Source: Trichobilharzia szidati (lineage: Eukaryota > Platyhelminthes > Trematoda > Strigeidida > Schistosomatidae). Taken from it: a stretch of DNA of 64,000 nt. Both the position numbers and the translations under genes were made by a program. The notes under the pieces are model-generated. The model saw nothing but the letters and a program-made list of their open reading frames with translations, was not told the DNA's origin and searched no databases. This document shows, piece after piece, positions 1 to 10,305 of this stretch; within the stretch, counting starts at the first letter, position 1; every line of letters begins with the position of its first letter. The stretch is from assembly GCA_944472155.2 (NCBI GenBank), contig OX235279.1:146466199-146530198 (forward strand), read 5' to 3'.

Positions 1-105
1 CTACTACTACTACTACTCAGCTGCCTAGACTGAAGTAGGTATAGTGGAACTCGAACCTGGGACGCACTGGTCAAGAGGAGAATGCTTAAGTCACATTTAC
101 CCCTA
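1..105 (-). repeat. Dispersed repeat with B-box-like motif, copy 1
   Basis: The window opens with a (CTA)n tract followed by a segment that recurs, diverged, near 47340-47440. Both copies share a 'ctgcctag' block, an aagtaggt-like block and 'tggaactcgaac'. On the minus strand the last block reads as a tRNA-type B box (GGTTCGAGTTCC). This is probably a tRNA-derived short repeat cut by the window edge. In both places an RTE-type fragment lies a short distance downstream. Confidence 0.4.
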
Positions 106-542
106 TATTGAACCCAGAATCACCTCGAGGTGCTCGAAACATCACCCAGTTAATAATAAAATAAAAGTCAGTATATTCGACTACAATACCAAAGTTTATA
201 CGGAGATTTACAAAACACTGTAAAAGTGATGATGAATTCAAACCAATGTATACTTATTCGAGAAGATATGGTTATATCATTCATTATCTGTAATCAGTTT
301 ACAAAAAAACAGTTTCAGTAACCTCAATACATTTTATACGCCAAGTGAATGTTTCAATTCAGATTTATGTTCAAAAAGCAACAGGAATAATGCTTATCTC
401 ATAAGATTTTAACTTTAAAGCAGAAAATATTTATTAGCGTAACAAAACTACCTAGTTAGCTCTATAACCTAGATAGAAACTGAAGACAAAGGTATGAATA
501 CACATTCTGTGATTTTATTTCGTCCTCTGAATACATAAAAAC
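106..542. other. Unassigned AT-rich sequence
   Basis: I see no coding or repeat signature here beyond AT-rich sequence leading into a short ATT tract at about 543-555. Confidence 0.4.
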
Positions 543-960
543 TTATTATTATTATTCCCTTGGGTTCCGAATGGAGCAAAGAGCTTCAACAGCAAATCTC
601 CGCTTTCTCCTGTTCTCTACAGTCCTCTTTAGCTGTCTGGCTCCACGATTGTTCACGTCACCCTTAGACGCCCAAACTCACTGTTTCCCACTTGCATTCC
701 ACTCGAGGGAATGACGCTTGACGTTACATAAGGAGCTCCTCAGAGTGTGTCCAATCCACCTACATTTTTTTCTACGGCACATTTGTCGGGTTATGGATCC
801 TTTCTGACCCGCCATCTGGTCTTCAGTATGAAACGAAGACGGTTGTTCATAAAAGACTGAAGCCTGTTCGAAATACTTCTGTTGACACGCCGAGTCTCTG
901 AACCAGCACACTGACTTAAAGCTAGTGTAGCTTTCACATGGCAATTCTCTTCTCATGATA
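543..960 (-). mobile_element. RTE-type LINE fragment, 3' end
   Basis: The minus strand encodes the C-terminal block of an RTE-clade polyprotein: 'CRWIGHTLR' followed by 'SLEWNASGKQ', a layout seen in schistosome SR2/SjR2-like elements. The plus-strand side begins with an ATT tract and 'cttgggttccgaatgg', which recurs as the 3'-terminal sequence of the other RTE copies in this window (35549, 47463, 50100, 52605). Only the last ~90 codons and the 3' tail survive, so this is a 5'-truncated, non-functional copy. Confidence 0.75.
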
Positions 961-1126
961 CCATAATTCGGATATCCTCTCTTCTCTTTACAACAAACCT
1001 AACCAGACCATCACTGTCTAACAATAATGATAATAACTGAATATCATCGAGCTAAACATTTTATGATAACAAATGGAATACCAAACATTTTTAAAAGACA
1101 ATGGAAAGAAAAGAGCTGACAATTAC

Positions 1127-1656
1127 CCAAGAGACATTTTCACCATCCTTCTTTTGATATTCACCAGAACTTGTTAAACCTTGAGAAAGACTATGACCCT
1201 CCAATCCCATTTCTCGTCTATTCATTTCAGTTAACAAATCTCTAGCTGTTGAAGAACTTGGAACTGGACTTCGATCGCTTTCCGATGATCCACAACTTTG
1301 AAAACTACCTTTCCTTTGATTTGAATTAGTATTAATAGTTGAACTGACTACTGAAGTAGCAAAACCAGGCGCCAGTAGACGTGACAACAACGGTGTACTT
1401 CTAGGATCTGTCTGACACAAACTATCAACTTTATGCTTTGTGATCGCGATTGACGTCAACTTTTCATTACTACTACTAGCTGAAGGAGTAGTATTGGTGG
1501 ATGCTGTACTTGTATTCGTGGTATTAGTAGTAGTCAGTGTAAACGGTCGAGAGGGACGGTCTACAACTGGAAATTGTCTTTCGGAGCTGCTGTTATTACT
1601 AGTAGTAGATGAGCCAATCTGTGGCTTCCTGAGACTTTTGCGCTCCCCAGTACCAT
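1127..1656 (-). CDS. Coding exon of an unidentified Ser/Thr/Asn-rich protein (exon 2 of 2 seen)
   Basis: A long open frame with a strong splice acceptor: a pyrimidine-rich tract ending in TTTTTCAG immediately precedes position 1656. A plausible donor, TTGG|GTAATT, closes the exon at 1127. The exon enters in phase 1 and leaves in phase 0 (530 nt), and its entry phase matches the exit phase of the exon at 7224-7548. The encoded segment is low-complexity and polar: a basic start (GTGERKSLRKPQIG), a Thr/Asn/Ser-rich middle, then a more ordered tail with 'DPRSTPLLSRLLAPGF' and 'ARDLLTEMNRREMGLEG'. That tail is the least biased part and the best place to seek homologues. I see no catalytic motif and do not recognise the family; a cytoskeletal or scaffold protein is possible but unproven. 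Translation past 1127 into the intron is artefactual. Further exons would lie before position 1, outside the window. Confidence 0.6.
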
Positions 1657-1739
1657 CTGAAAAATGAAAGTAGAAATAAGAATCGTACCATTTATTGGTT
1701 TCGGAAGTTCTGAAGCGCAATTTCATAATCACGCTCATT

Positions 1740-2043
1740 TTGTGCTAGGCTACAAGACAAGTGCATAACACAAGTTCTGGGAAGGAGAGTAAGATCCGAA
1801 ATTATAGCTTAACAGTTGGATATTAGGACTATGTGACATATAAACATACATATACAGGCGAAGAATGACAGTATTCGAAAAACAAGACAATTAGTCTGGG
1901 ATCCGGTGAAAGAAAGCAAACAACCATACACTGCAACCTAACGGTCTTAAAAAAGCACTGCTCAGGAGACGAAAGAGCCAACCAGTGGATTTGATTTTCT
2001 TTAATTAGAGGATTTCATAATGAACAGACAACAGTTGCAGGAC
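1740..2043. other. Unassigned intronic sequence
   Basis: No recognisable coding or repeat features were seen between the exon and the SINE remnant that follows. Confidence 0.4.
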
Positions 2044-2165
2044 AATTGGAAAACCTAAGAGTACTAGACAGCTGTTTCGTCAGAATAGCTTGGGACTTTT
2101 CATCAGTACGCAACCCAGGTTACAAGGCGAGCTAGCTCGTAGACCATTAAGCCACTGGGACCTGA
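2044..2165 (-). repeat. Hammerhead SINE copy (B box deleted)
   Basis: On the minus strand this reads as a tRNA-like head (GGTCCCAGTGGCTTAATGG... and 'gagctagctcgccttgtaac'), then a hammerhead core. The usual B-box block between head and ribozyme is missing, so this looks like an internal deletion. It belongs to the same family as the copies at 22.4, 32.4, 37.4, 41.8, 42.2, 44.7, 59.4, 60.0, 60.3, 61.0 and 62.1 kb. Confidence 0.65.
2061..2110 (-). ncRNA. Hammerhead ribozyme core in SINE
   Basis: The minus strand shows CTGATGA, then a stem II candidate (GTCCC...GAC), then GAAAC, then AGCTGTC, which supplies a GUC cleavage triplet. All conserved core bases are present. Stem I is weakened because the three bases that usually separate TACTG from CTGATGA are missing. 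The motif is known from schistosome Sm-alpha repeats; activity here is not established. Confidence 0.55.
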
Positions 2166-2822
2166 TTTTCACTGATTCTTTAGTTGGTGTCAGTTTGTTA
2201 TGAAAACCAGTATGGGACTGACAAAATCCCAAAACACTCTGAGATCTAGAGACATCAAAATATCCAGTTCTGTTTTTATCACAAGCAGAGATAAATGAAA
2301 TTAGAGCTGTGTACAAAAGTCTACCAATGAAAATGAACAGGCTTTAGAATAGCATTGAAAAGCGGTAAGGCGTGAGTATAACAGGAAATAAAAACAATAA
2401 TGTAAGAAACACTGAAAGTATTTAGCGTTTAGTAGACAAAGTGTGAACGTGTCATTTATGCTACTGTGAAAGATTTTACAGCGTCACTAGGAATTCCTAA
2501 CAACTGTTGATTCTTAACTTCAAAACAGACAACTTTCGCCACAGTAATACATGGCTAATAAGTATACTGTGTCTAAACTTTACTTCTATATTCTTAATTC
2601 GCTTACAGACACGCTAACCTCTATTTAGCATGTCTGTAGAAGATGACAAGGAAAAGGAAAAGGCATTTACAGAAAAACTTCCACTAAGAAATACTGAACA
2701 CTGTAACAACGTACTGCCTACCCCAATGTGTTAATTAAAATAAAGATCAATGGAAGTTTATCCAAAATAACCGATGACGTCAAAGGAAACCAAATAACAT
2801 GAATCCTGTTCGAATTAATTTT
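2166..2822. other. Unassigned intronic sequence
   Basis: No coding signature or recognised repeat was seen. The sequence is AT-rich and unremarkable. Confidence 0.4.
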
Positions 2823-2868
2823 TCAGATGAGAGTGTGTTTCGTCTTATTTGGGACTCGTCATCTAGAC
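2823..2868 (-). ncRNA. Degenerate hammerhead core, left arm of palindrome
   Basis: The minus strand reads ATGACGAGTCCC, then AAATAAGAC, then GAAACAC. Relative to the CUGANGA...GAAAC core, the first C of CUGANGA is replaced by A, and one stem II pair is lost. It is the inverted partner of the core at 2915-2980. Confidence 0.45.
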
Positions 2869-2956
2869 ATGCCTGCATTCCCCAATGAGTGAGGGTGCCC
2901 TCACTGAGACTTAGGTTCATCCATTTGACGAGCCGCAAACGAGACGAAACACGCGT
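2836..2956. repeat. Head-to-head palindrome of two hammerhead units
   Basis: An imperfect inverted repeat with ~60-bp arms. The outer ends are gtgtttcgtc and gacgaaacac. The apex is an exact short palindrome, AGTGAGGGTGCCCTCACT, at 2888-2905. Each arm carries a degenerate hammerhead core pointing away from the centre. Confidence 0.6.
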
Positions 2957-2980
2957 CCTGGGTTCCACCGCTAGTCACCA
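2915..2980 (+). ncRNA. Degenerate hammerhead unit, Sm-alpha type
   Basis: The plus strand shows TTGACGA, a degraded stem II, GAAAC, then ACGCGTC followed by CTGGGTTCCACCGCTAGTC. The 3' half (GAAAC, GUC triplet, CTGG(A/G)TTCCAC) resembles the Sm-alpha hammerhead closely. The first core C is U and stem II is mispaired, so it is probably inactive. Confidence 0.55.
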
Positions 2981-3660
2981 TTCACCACATTATTTCAAGT
3001 TAATCATTAGACATAGTCAATGCGTCCGGCATGACAACTGCGGCAAAACATTTCAGTCCAATCAATCAACGGGAAAATCAAATTTGAATTTCAAAGCAAA
3101 TAAGAATGGTGTTCGTTTGATGGGATTCCACAGCCATGTAGTGAATACTTATCACCAAACTTGTTTATTCTAACGAAATATGCCCGGTTACTTGAAGATA
3201 TGCGAGCTACACATACTTACAATAACACTTGTCAACAGGGTAGGTGAAAAAGTGTTAATAAACAGTTGGAGTTGTTCATTACAGTTGTAAAATAAGTCCA
3301 CAAAAACGACACCATTGTGAACACATCAACTTGGTTTGTACAATAAGCATTGGTAAGAGTCGACTAGAAACACCTGGTGCCAGCAACTCTACTGTTACTG
3401 TTGATAACAACAAGTGTTCTGGAGAAGAAAAAACAACTGACAATTACACGCTTTACACTTACACTACACTAGTGAATCTTACATGCTGGATGGACTAGGG
3501 TGCCTAAACACAGAATTATACTCATCTAACTAAAGGACTGAGAATAAAAACATTCAAAATGACTTACCGATAAGTCGACAAAGACTAAGTATTTTCCGGC
3601 AGGTAATATTGAGTAAATTTAGAATTTAAATTTTTACCAATCATGAATGTTTATTGAGAT
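2981..3660. other. Unassigned intronic sequence
   Basis: No coding signature or recognisable repeat was seen. Confidence 0.4.
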
Positions 3661-3675
3661 CTCAAAGAAGTAATC

Positions 3676-3702
3676 TCATCATCATCATCATCATCATCAT
3701 AT
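3676..3702. repeat. (ATC)n microsatellite
   Basis: About eight tandem ATC/TCA units. They create spurious poly-Ile and poly-Met open frames on the two strands; neither is a gene. Confidence 0.9.
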
Positions 3703-4309
3703 ATGACACACAACACAGAACAATAAACAGAAAAACAGATACGAGAATAAACAAATCAAAGCGAGGAGGAGGAATTACTCGAAGGAAGGTGATAAACAGT
3801 GACGATGAGGAAAGCGACAATAACAACAGAGATAACACTGACAGCAAGCATTAAAAAAAAGGCGAGAGGCAAAACACCGATGATTAGAGAGCTAGTTTTA
3901 CGTTATTCTAACAAGTGTTATGAAAAACTAAGTATGCAAAAATGTAAACATTTTGTTTTTATATAAATCATTTTTACCACTCAAAAAGAAAAAGAAAAAT
4001 AGTTTTCTTTTAAGAAACAAAAGCGTGTACTAAATGAAACTGAAGTGTCTATGGATTGATTGATTGATTTTGACCGTGCTCAAGTGAATATTACATCGCA
4101 GATTTGTTCCTACTCCATCTATCTATCCATCAGTTAGTGTAAGTGACTGGAGATTGTATTAAACTAAACTAGAAATAAAGTCACAGCTTACATGTTATTA
4201 AGGAAAAGTGTACAGGAGCACTAACCTGTGTGTTTTTGTGTGCTACAGTTATAATGCCTAAGGGGATGCATGTTTACTGGTAACTTAATTAGGTAGAAAA
4301 GTATTCTGT
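3703..4309. other. Unassigned intronic sequence
   Basis: AT-rich sequence with a purine-rich stretch (3755-3860) and no recognised feature. Confidence 0.4.
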
Positions 4310-5480
4310 TTTTCAAGAAGTGTTGAGCGGACTTACAATAAACACTCATCCCCATTCCTATTCAATTTCATCATAGATGTACTAATGGACTTAACTTTAC
4401 ATCACTTCAGAGACTCAGGGATTGACTTGACTTGTTGACTTAGAATATGCAGACGATATGGTCCATCTAGGCAAAGATGCTGACAAAATGCAGTCTTCTG
4501 AAAACCTTGAGCTGCAATCTACGAATGTTTGGCATGCGATTCGCTCCCGCCAAATGCAAGATTATGTTACAGGACTGTACTGCACTGAATCCTAGTTTAG
4601 AAATAGGGAGTGAAGTGGTAGAGCACGTTGGCCGCTATACTTACTTGGGAAGTACCATCAGCCCCAACGGGTTGATCGCTGACGAAATCTCAGCACGGAT
4701 ACAGAGGGCTAGCTTCGCTTATGCCAGTTTACGCCGTCTCTGGCGTAGACGTGATATCCGGTTATCGACCAAAGAGCGGGTGTACTGCTCAGCAGTCCGC
4801 TCAATCTTCCTTTATGGCTGTGAGACCTGGTCATTGAGAGTGGAAGACATGAAAAGATTAGCTGTCTTTGACCATAGGTGCCTGTGCTCTATCTCCCGTG
4901 TGAATTGGCATAATAAGGTGAGCAATATTGAGATTAGGCTACGGTCGAGTGCTAGGTAAGGAGGGGAAATCAATCGACGAGGCTGTGAAGTTACATCGAC
5001 TGAGATGGTTAGGACATATGTTACGTATGCCTAGTCATCGCCTTCCTCGATGGACAATGTTAGCTGACATAGGGTTAGGCTGGAAAAGAACTAGCAGCGG
5101 TCAAACCAAAACATGACTTCATCAGTCAATGAAATCTACAACAGTTAGTTTAAGCCATGTAGGAAGGTGTAGACTTCTTGGTTGACAGGTTGGGGTCCTC
5201 GGGACGGTAAAAACCAATAGTTGGAAACAACTGGTGATATGGCTCAAAATCGTTCTTAATGGCGCAGATGCATCCACTCCTTATGACTTATGATTTCTAA
5301 TGAAACTATATTGTTCTTCCTTATTACTATTCCTTTGTCTCTCACCTCTGTTTACTGTATATATTATTATGCATTTCTTTTACTTTCTTCTCTTGCTTTG
5401 TGTGCTACATGGTGTGGCGACTTGAACTACCGCACATAGGTGCGGGCTGATTAAAACTTGGGCTACCGAAACAAACCTCT
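4310..5480 (+). mobile_element. RTE-like LINE fragment, second subfamily (RT end plus 3' tail)
   Basis: The plus strand encodes the end of a non-LTR reverse transcriptase. A degraded G-V-R-x-G-C-x-L-S-P-F-L-F-N block is followed by 'EYADDMV', the RT catalytic box, at about 4443-4463. Then come 'YLGSTISPNGLIADEIS', 'RLWRRRDIRLSTKERVY', 'LYGCETWSLR' and 'FDHRCLCSISRVNW'. After a frameshift near 4930-4960, 'HRLRWLGHMLRMPSHRLPR' follows. Non-coding sequence to about 5480 is probably its 3' UTR. This subfamily differs from the 'WIGHTLR' copies elsewhere. The 5' two-thirds are absent and the frame is broken, so it is a dead copy. Confidence 0.75.
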
Positions 5481-7020
5481 ATCAAAATGTTGCATATAAT
5501 GTCTCGTATTCAGTTTCTTTAAAATGTAGTAAAATACAACCTCTAATAGTACTGTTTACTCTTGTGAGTATTTAAAGCATTTACGACGTGCTTATTCGCA
5601 AGTTTCTACTAAACATGTGGTGAAAAAGCATTATCCTCGATGATATATGAGATAACCATTGCTGAGTGGTGTCCTTGGTTCGCAGAATGTACTGCGAATG
5701 AGAAAAAGAAGAGGTATCATAATGAATATGGTTTGCGCTTCAGATCAGATAGAACTGTGTCACACGATCTACTGTCAGTTAGTCTTTTATTTGAAGATCC
5801 TGGACGACGAAGAGAAAATATCATGCAATAAATGCCGCTGAAAACTCTATACATTACATAAACACTGTTCAAAGTAAAGCTATTACTATAATAATGGTAA
5901 CTGCCTTCATAAACTAAATTGAGGCAGTCAATCTACTTAAACATGCGGAATTCTTCCTACAAATCTTTTAACTATAATTTTCACTAATAAATTCTGACCA
6001 CTATAGTTACTAAGATGTTACCGTGCTTAATCTTACTCTGCCTACTTCAGCTGAAGTATGAGTTCACGCAAGTCCGTGAAACAACTAATAATCTACGAAT
6101 ACCTATGACACTGAATGACCGCGTCAGAGGAGACAAACAAGTTTTAAACCGCTTAAAAAAGAAGGCACAACACCCATACCAATTGAAACTGAGTTGAAAA
6201 ATCAAATTTTGATGAAGTAAAACAATAAGCACGCTGTGAAGAGTTCCCCTTATACAGCATTAGGTTGATTTGCCAAAGCACTGCAAATATCTTTTTAAAA
6301 TATTTGATACAATATACGCACATTTATACACGTGGGTTTTTTTTAGAAAAAAAAAAAGGTTTTTGCCCAAACAACAGTGTGTACTACAGAACAAAAACGA
6401 AAACCACCATAACACACAGAGTAAAACAACAGCTTAACACTAAGGAAAAACTCACTTATATTCAGACACTATAAAGTGATAATTGTTCAATAATATTTAT
6501 CTGACAGCAAGAATATCAAAAACAAAATGCATACAAATAACGAATTATAAGGGAGCAAAGTTAATAGTTAATGTCTTACAGCAAATCATATATTATGGTA
6601 TGAATACTTTTTGAGTTCTCAGGGGAAACCAAAATGAAATCACAACTATAATTTCATTGTCTTATATAAATAAATAAATTTATGAGGGTGCAACAAAAGC
6701 GTTATTGAAAGACAACCTATAATTCGGTCGCTATTTGATTACTTTATAACTATGGCAGTAGAGCTTCGTTTACAAGTCATAAATTTCATTTTATATAATC
6801 AACAATGCTGAACAGCCAGACTACAGACACATACATTAACAGTCGCTTTTTATCGTAACTGGAGGATATTTAGTTGGTTTTTCTGATTCTTATGAATCTC
6901 AATTAGCACCATTCACTGATATTAACTTCTATCAAACAAATTGTGAAATAGAGGCTAATGCTCTCCATTCATTAAACACAAAAAATACTACAGAGAGACC
7001 TTTCACTCAGTATAACTGAT
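5481..7020. other. Unassigned intronic sequence
   Basis: AT-rich sequence with homopolymer runs (e.g. 6339-6358) and no coding or repeat signature that I recognise. Around 7030-7100 a block with 'ggggttgaatct' looks like a remnant tRNA-type B box. Confidence 0.4.
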
Positions 7021-7223
7021 CTTTGATTCGGTGAATTAGCTTCCGAACCTTCAATCACTAGGTCGTGGGGTTGAATCTCACGAGTAAGGTCCATGCATCC
7101 CAATACTAGCATACACAGTAGGTGGGGCTCATTACTAACTGAATTACTGATAAAAGCCGAAAACCAGATAATTTTCAATTATGCAGGAGAAAATTAAATC
7201 CTGTGGATAAAAGGCCGACTTAC

Positions 7224-7548
7224 ATGTTGCAGGTTGTGCAATACGTTCACGTGAACCATACTCGCGTTTTAGCGGAATCCCTCTAGGTCTTAACGAAGAA
7301 GTCCTTGGTGGAGACTTTGGCGTTTGTTCACCAGATGCACTAGATATTCCATATCCAGTGTGTGGAGAAAACCCGTCACCTTTCAAGGGATATCGAGGTG
7401 GTGGAGGGGGTGGCGGTGGTAAATTATTCGATTCAACAGAATCAGTATGTTTCTTCAAATTTGCATTATGAGAAGAATTTCTTGAAGAATCACTGCCGAA
7501 AAGTAAACGAGTACGGCGAGATGATTTGCTGTTCTCGTTTGATTGCAT
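7224..7548 (-). CDS. Coding exon of an unidentified proline-rich protein (exon 1 of 2 seen)
   Basis: The open frame on the minus strand runs from an ATG at 7548 to a strong donor, CAT|GTAAGT, at 7224/7223. It leaves in phase 1 (325 nt), matching the acceptor at 1656. The segment of about 108 residues is basic and polar at its start (SKSSRRTRLLFGSDSSRN), has eight consecutive prolines near residues 44-51, and then a Pro/Ser/Arg-rich stretch (GEQTPKSPPRTSSLRPRG). The poly-proline run could bind SH3, WW or EVH1 domains; that is inference. The frame stays open about 14 codons upstream of the ATG and the upstream sequence contains AG dinucleotides, so this may be an internal exon whose true start is unknown. 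No domain is recognised. Confidence 0.6.
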
Positions 7549-8034
7549 TTCAAGTGTATTGCGAAAAGTGTTTAACTTGAATTGATGTAATCCTTGTTAA
7601 ATTCACAAGAAATGTATCGTTGCTTCTCATAACTGATAGATATCTATAACATAAATGGAAAATTTTAGACCAACACGCAAATTAAATATGACAGAGAGGA
7701 TACGATTAAACGGTGGAAGTCAGTTCCGTGAAAAAAGACACTTGAAACTTAACTATCAAAACAAATTTGGACTTTCATCGGTGAATATTTGATTTCGCAG
7801 AATGGTAGCTGACTGTGAAGTAAAAATCTGGGTGATGAAACAGGTATATCTGAAACAGCCAATTAAACACTAAGGAGGTGCTACTGCAAAAGAATTCGCC
7901 ACGTAGCACTTCATGACTGCGACGCAGCTCCTGAGATTTAAAAAGTCAGATCTCTGACCGAAGATATCTTTGTTCACTTGTTGGCATTAGGTATAATACG
8001 ATAATTAATTCTGAGACTTGATGATGTGTTATGA
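7549..8034. other. Unassigned sequence upstream of the exon
   Basis: This could hold the promoter or 5' UTR of the minus-strand gene, or more intron. I see no clear promoter element. Confidence 0.3.
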
Positions 8035-8420
8035 AGAAAAGTCAATCGATGAGGCTATGAAAATGCATCGACTGAGGAGGTGAGTACATTTGGTGAGTAT
8101 ACCAAACTAGTAACGTCCTACACCAGTAAGATAGCAGTAAGGTGTAGGAAGAGCTAGGAGTGATTACGCCAAGACATGACGTCAATCAATGAAGTCATTA
8201 ACTACCACTTCGGGCAACATAAAGTCTGGGTTTCTAGACGCTAAGATTCAATGGTTGCATACTCCCAGTAACTAACTACAACTGTCTCAACATTGCACAG
8301 ATATATTTAATTCTCGCCATTTTGAAAGTTTTGGGTATCTTTAATTATCCTTCCTCTATCTGATGCAGTATTATCAGATTTCATTTTTTTATCCTTTCCT
8401 TAAGTGTCATAATAAGACTT
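8035..8420 (+). mobile_element. RTE-like LINE 3' fragment, second subfamily
   Basis: Diverged copy of the 3' end seen at 4960-5350. It shares 'tcaatcgatgaggctatgaa', 'catcgactgaggaggt' and the downstream 'catgacgtcaatcaatgaag' block. Only about 25 codons of the terminal coding sequence and the tail remain. Confidence 0.6.
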
Positions 8421-9428
8421 GCACAATCAACCCGAAATGAAAAACATTTTCCAGTCAGCAGAACTTTGTCACCTGTTCATTGTAAATCAACTAAGTTTTA
8501 CTTCATGGAGTCAAACTCTGCAAGCTGGACATCACAAACATATGCATTTCAATGTTGGATAAGGATGGAAAGAAGGAACATTCTTAAAACGTCGCTATTA
8601 GATGTAAACAACTGATAATATGACGCACTTAAGAGGGTACGAGTATAAAGCCTTTGATTAGTCGAATTTCACCAATCTTCAGTGAAACAATCTCACAAAA
8701 CGTTCTGATTCATGCGATTATGCGAGGCTATTAGGTGCGTAGACAAAATTCACGAAGGAGTGTCTAGATCCGGACTCATATTTGCAATGTGAGAATAGGT
8801 GAATAATGAAAATTGAATCTTAAATGTATATACCAAAGAAAGAACAGAGAAATACAACTTGAACTGGGTAGTGAAACTTACTTAAACTTACTTACTTACA
8901 CTACCAGTAACGGGGTACATCTAAAGCAACTGAAAATAGAAGGCCGAGACCTAGTTGAAAATATGAATTTAAAATACTGACAGTAGTGTAGTCTTTACAT
9001 CCTGTCACCACATAGCAATTATTGGTAGCTTCTCGAAGTACTAGGAATACTTCTGAGCGTAAGCCGTCTAGTGCACCAATATGCATTTAGTTACAAAACT
9101 GAGCTTCGCTTTAGTATTAAGTTGTCGGATTACAGGATTTTGAATTATTATAACTGTCTGAACAAAGTGAAAAGTTATTGAGTAACCGTAATGGATTTAA
9201 TTTTGGGTTTGCACGAGGCAACCCCCCACCTACATTAATTTAAGTGTCAGTATATTTTAGTGGAAAATTCGCGAAAATTCTCTAAGTACTTAAGACGCCA
9301 CTGGGGTGAATTTAAACCTAAACGAACTCGGGCTCTACTTCTGGCTAGGTACACATTATTTAACAGAGCATACTTATTTATAAGTAATTAAATTAAAGAA
9401 AAGACACCAAAGTCAAGTGACCTTGAAT
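8421..9428. other. Unassigned sequence
   Basis: Contains a short TTAC/CTTA-repeat patch near 8877-8900. No coding or mobile-element signature was recognised. Confidence 0.4.
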
Positions 9429-9903
9429 CTACCAATTATATTCTTCCAAGTAAAAAGTGGCATCTATTCTGAAATAAGTGTATTTGTAAGACATATATGT
9501 AATAAAACTGAAATATACAGGGTATATATCTCTAAGATGCTGTAAAAACTGATACCAGTTTCTCATAGGAGTGTCTGTATCCATATCAAACCAATGTCGA
9601 TACAAAAAATATAAGTAGCTGTATGTATATCGTATCAAAAACCATTCACTATTATAATACATTTTTTAAATGGAGCCAAATTCCTTCACTAGAATTTGCA
9701 TGAGTTCCAATTGTAGGATCTACTAATTCAGAAGTATGATTGACTTCATGATGAATATAGTCTATCGATGACAGTTTCGAATAACCTTTCCACTCGAGTA
9801 TATCAATGGTAGTGCCGAGGATGACTAGTCGTCGTATTGTTGGTTTTAAAACATCTGAATGAAACTTGCAACGAAGATTATGAACACCCATGTGTATTGC
9901 CAA
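9429..9903 (-). pseudogene. Merlin-type (IS1595/ISXO2-like) DNA transposase remnant
   Basis: Two overlapping minus-strand frames together give the C-terminal part of a DDE-type transposase of the Merlin superfamily. 'HHEVNHTSELVDPTIGTHAN' then 'SEGIWLHLKNV' matches the conserved VNHS-x-x-F-V-D-P-x-T-G-x-H-T-N-x-I-E-x-x-W block. 'WHWF'-like residues, 'MRNWYQFLQHLRDIYP' and aromatic residues follow. A one-base frameshift sits near 9655-9660, so the reading jumps frames after the Trp-x-x-Leu-Lys block. The N-terminal zinc-binding region and the first catalytic Asp are not seen, and I found no terminal inverted repeats. Merlin elements are known in schistosomes. This is a dead fragment. Confidence 0.7.
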
Positions 9904-10305
9904 GACACCTTACTGGTTGATTCAAGGCTATTTTCCTATGGTCCGAGTCATCATCTTATTTCACCTACTCATTAAAGATATGAGAGGCAGTCATATGATT
10001 TTTATATTGTACAGCAATATAGTGTAAGAAAATATGACTGCTGAACTTATAAGCTATAGCTTGTCACTGTTGATAAGCAGTGATATACCACCATGGTATT
10101 GATACAATAATCTTGTATGTGCCAAATAAATATGTCAAGTGGTATAAATAAATTATGAATTCAAGTGAGTACCGTAAAATTACCATTTTCAGCTGATTTG
10201 AAGACTGTAGTTCAATGACGCAAAACACCTACAATGGACGACCGTAAGAGCTGTAACGCAAACCATTGAAAGGGGCAACATAATGTTTATTCTTATCCTC
10301 AACTC
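9904..10305. other. Unassigned sequence
   Basis: Upstream side of the Merlin remnant; no clear transposase coding could be followed into it. Confidence 0.35.

Larger units (their letters stand above)
1657..7223 (-). other. Putative intron between the two exons, filled with repeats
   Basis: On the minus strand this interval begins with GTAAGT (at 7223-7218) and ends with a polypyrimidine tract plus CAG (1659-1657). It holds a hammerhead SINE remnant, a hammerhead palindrome, a simple (ATC)n repeat and an RTE fragment. Smaller exons could be hidden in it; I could not exclude them by eye. Confidence 0.5.

Noticed and set aside
3654..3854. Poly-Ile frame and its reverse
   Set aside because: Produced by an (ATC)n repeat.
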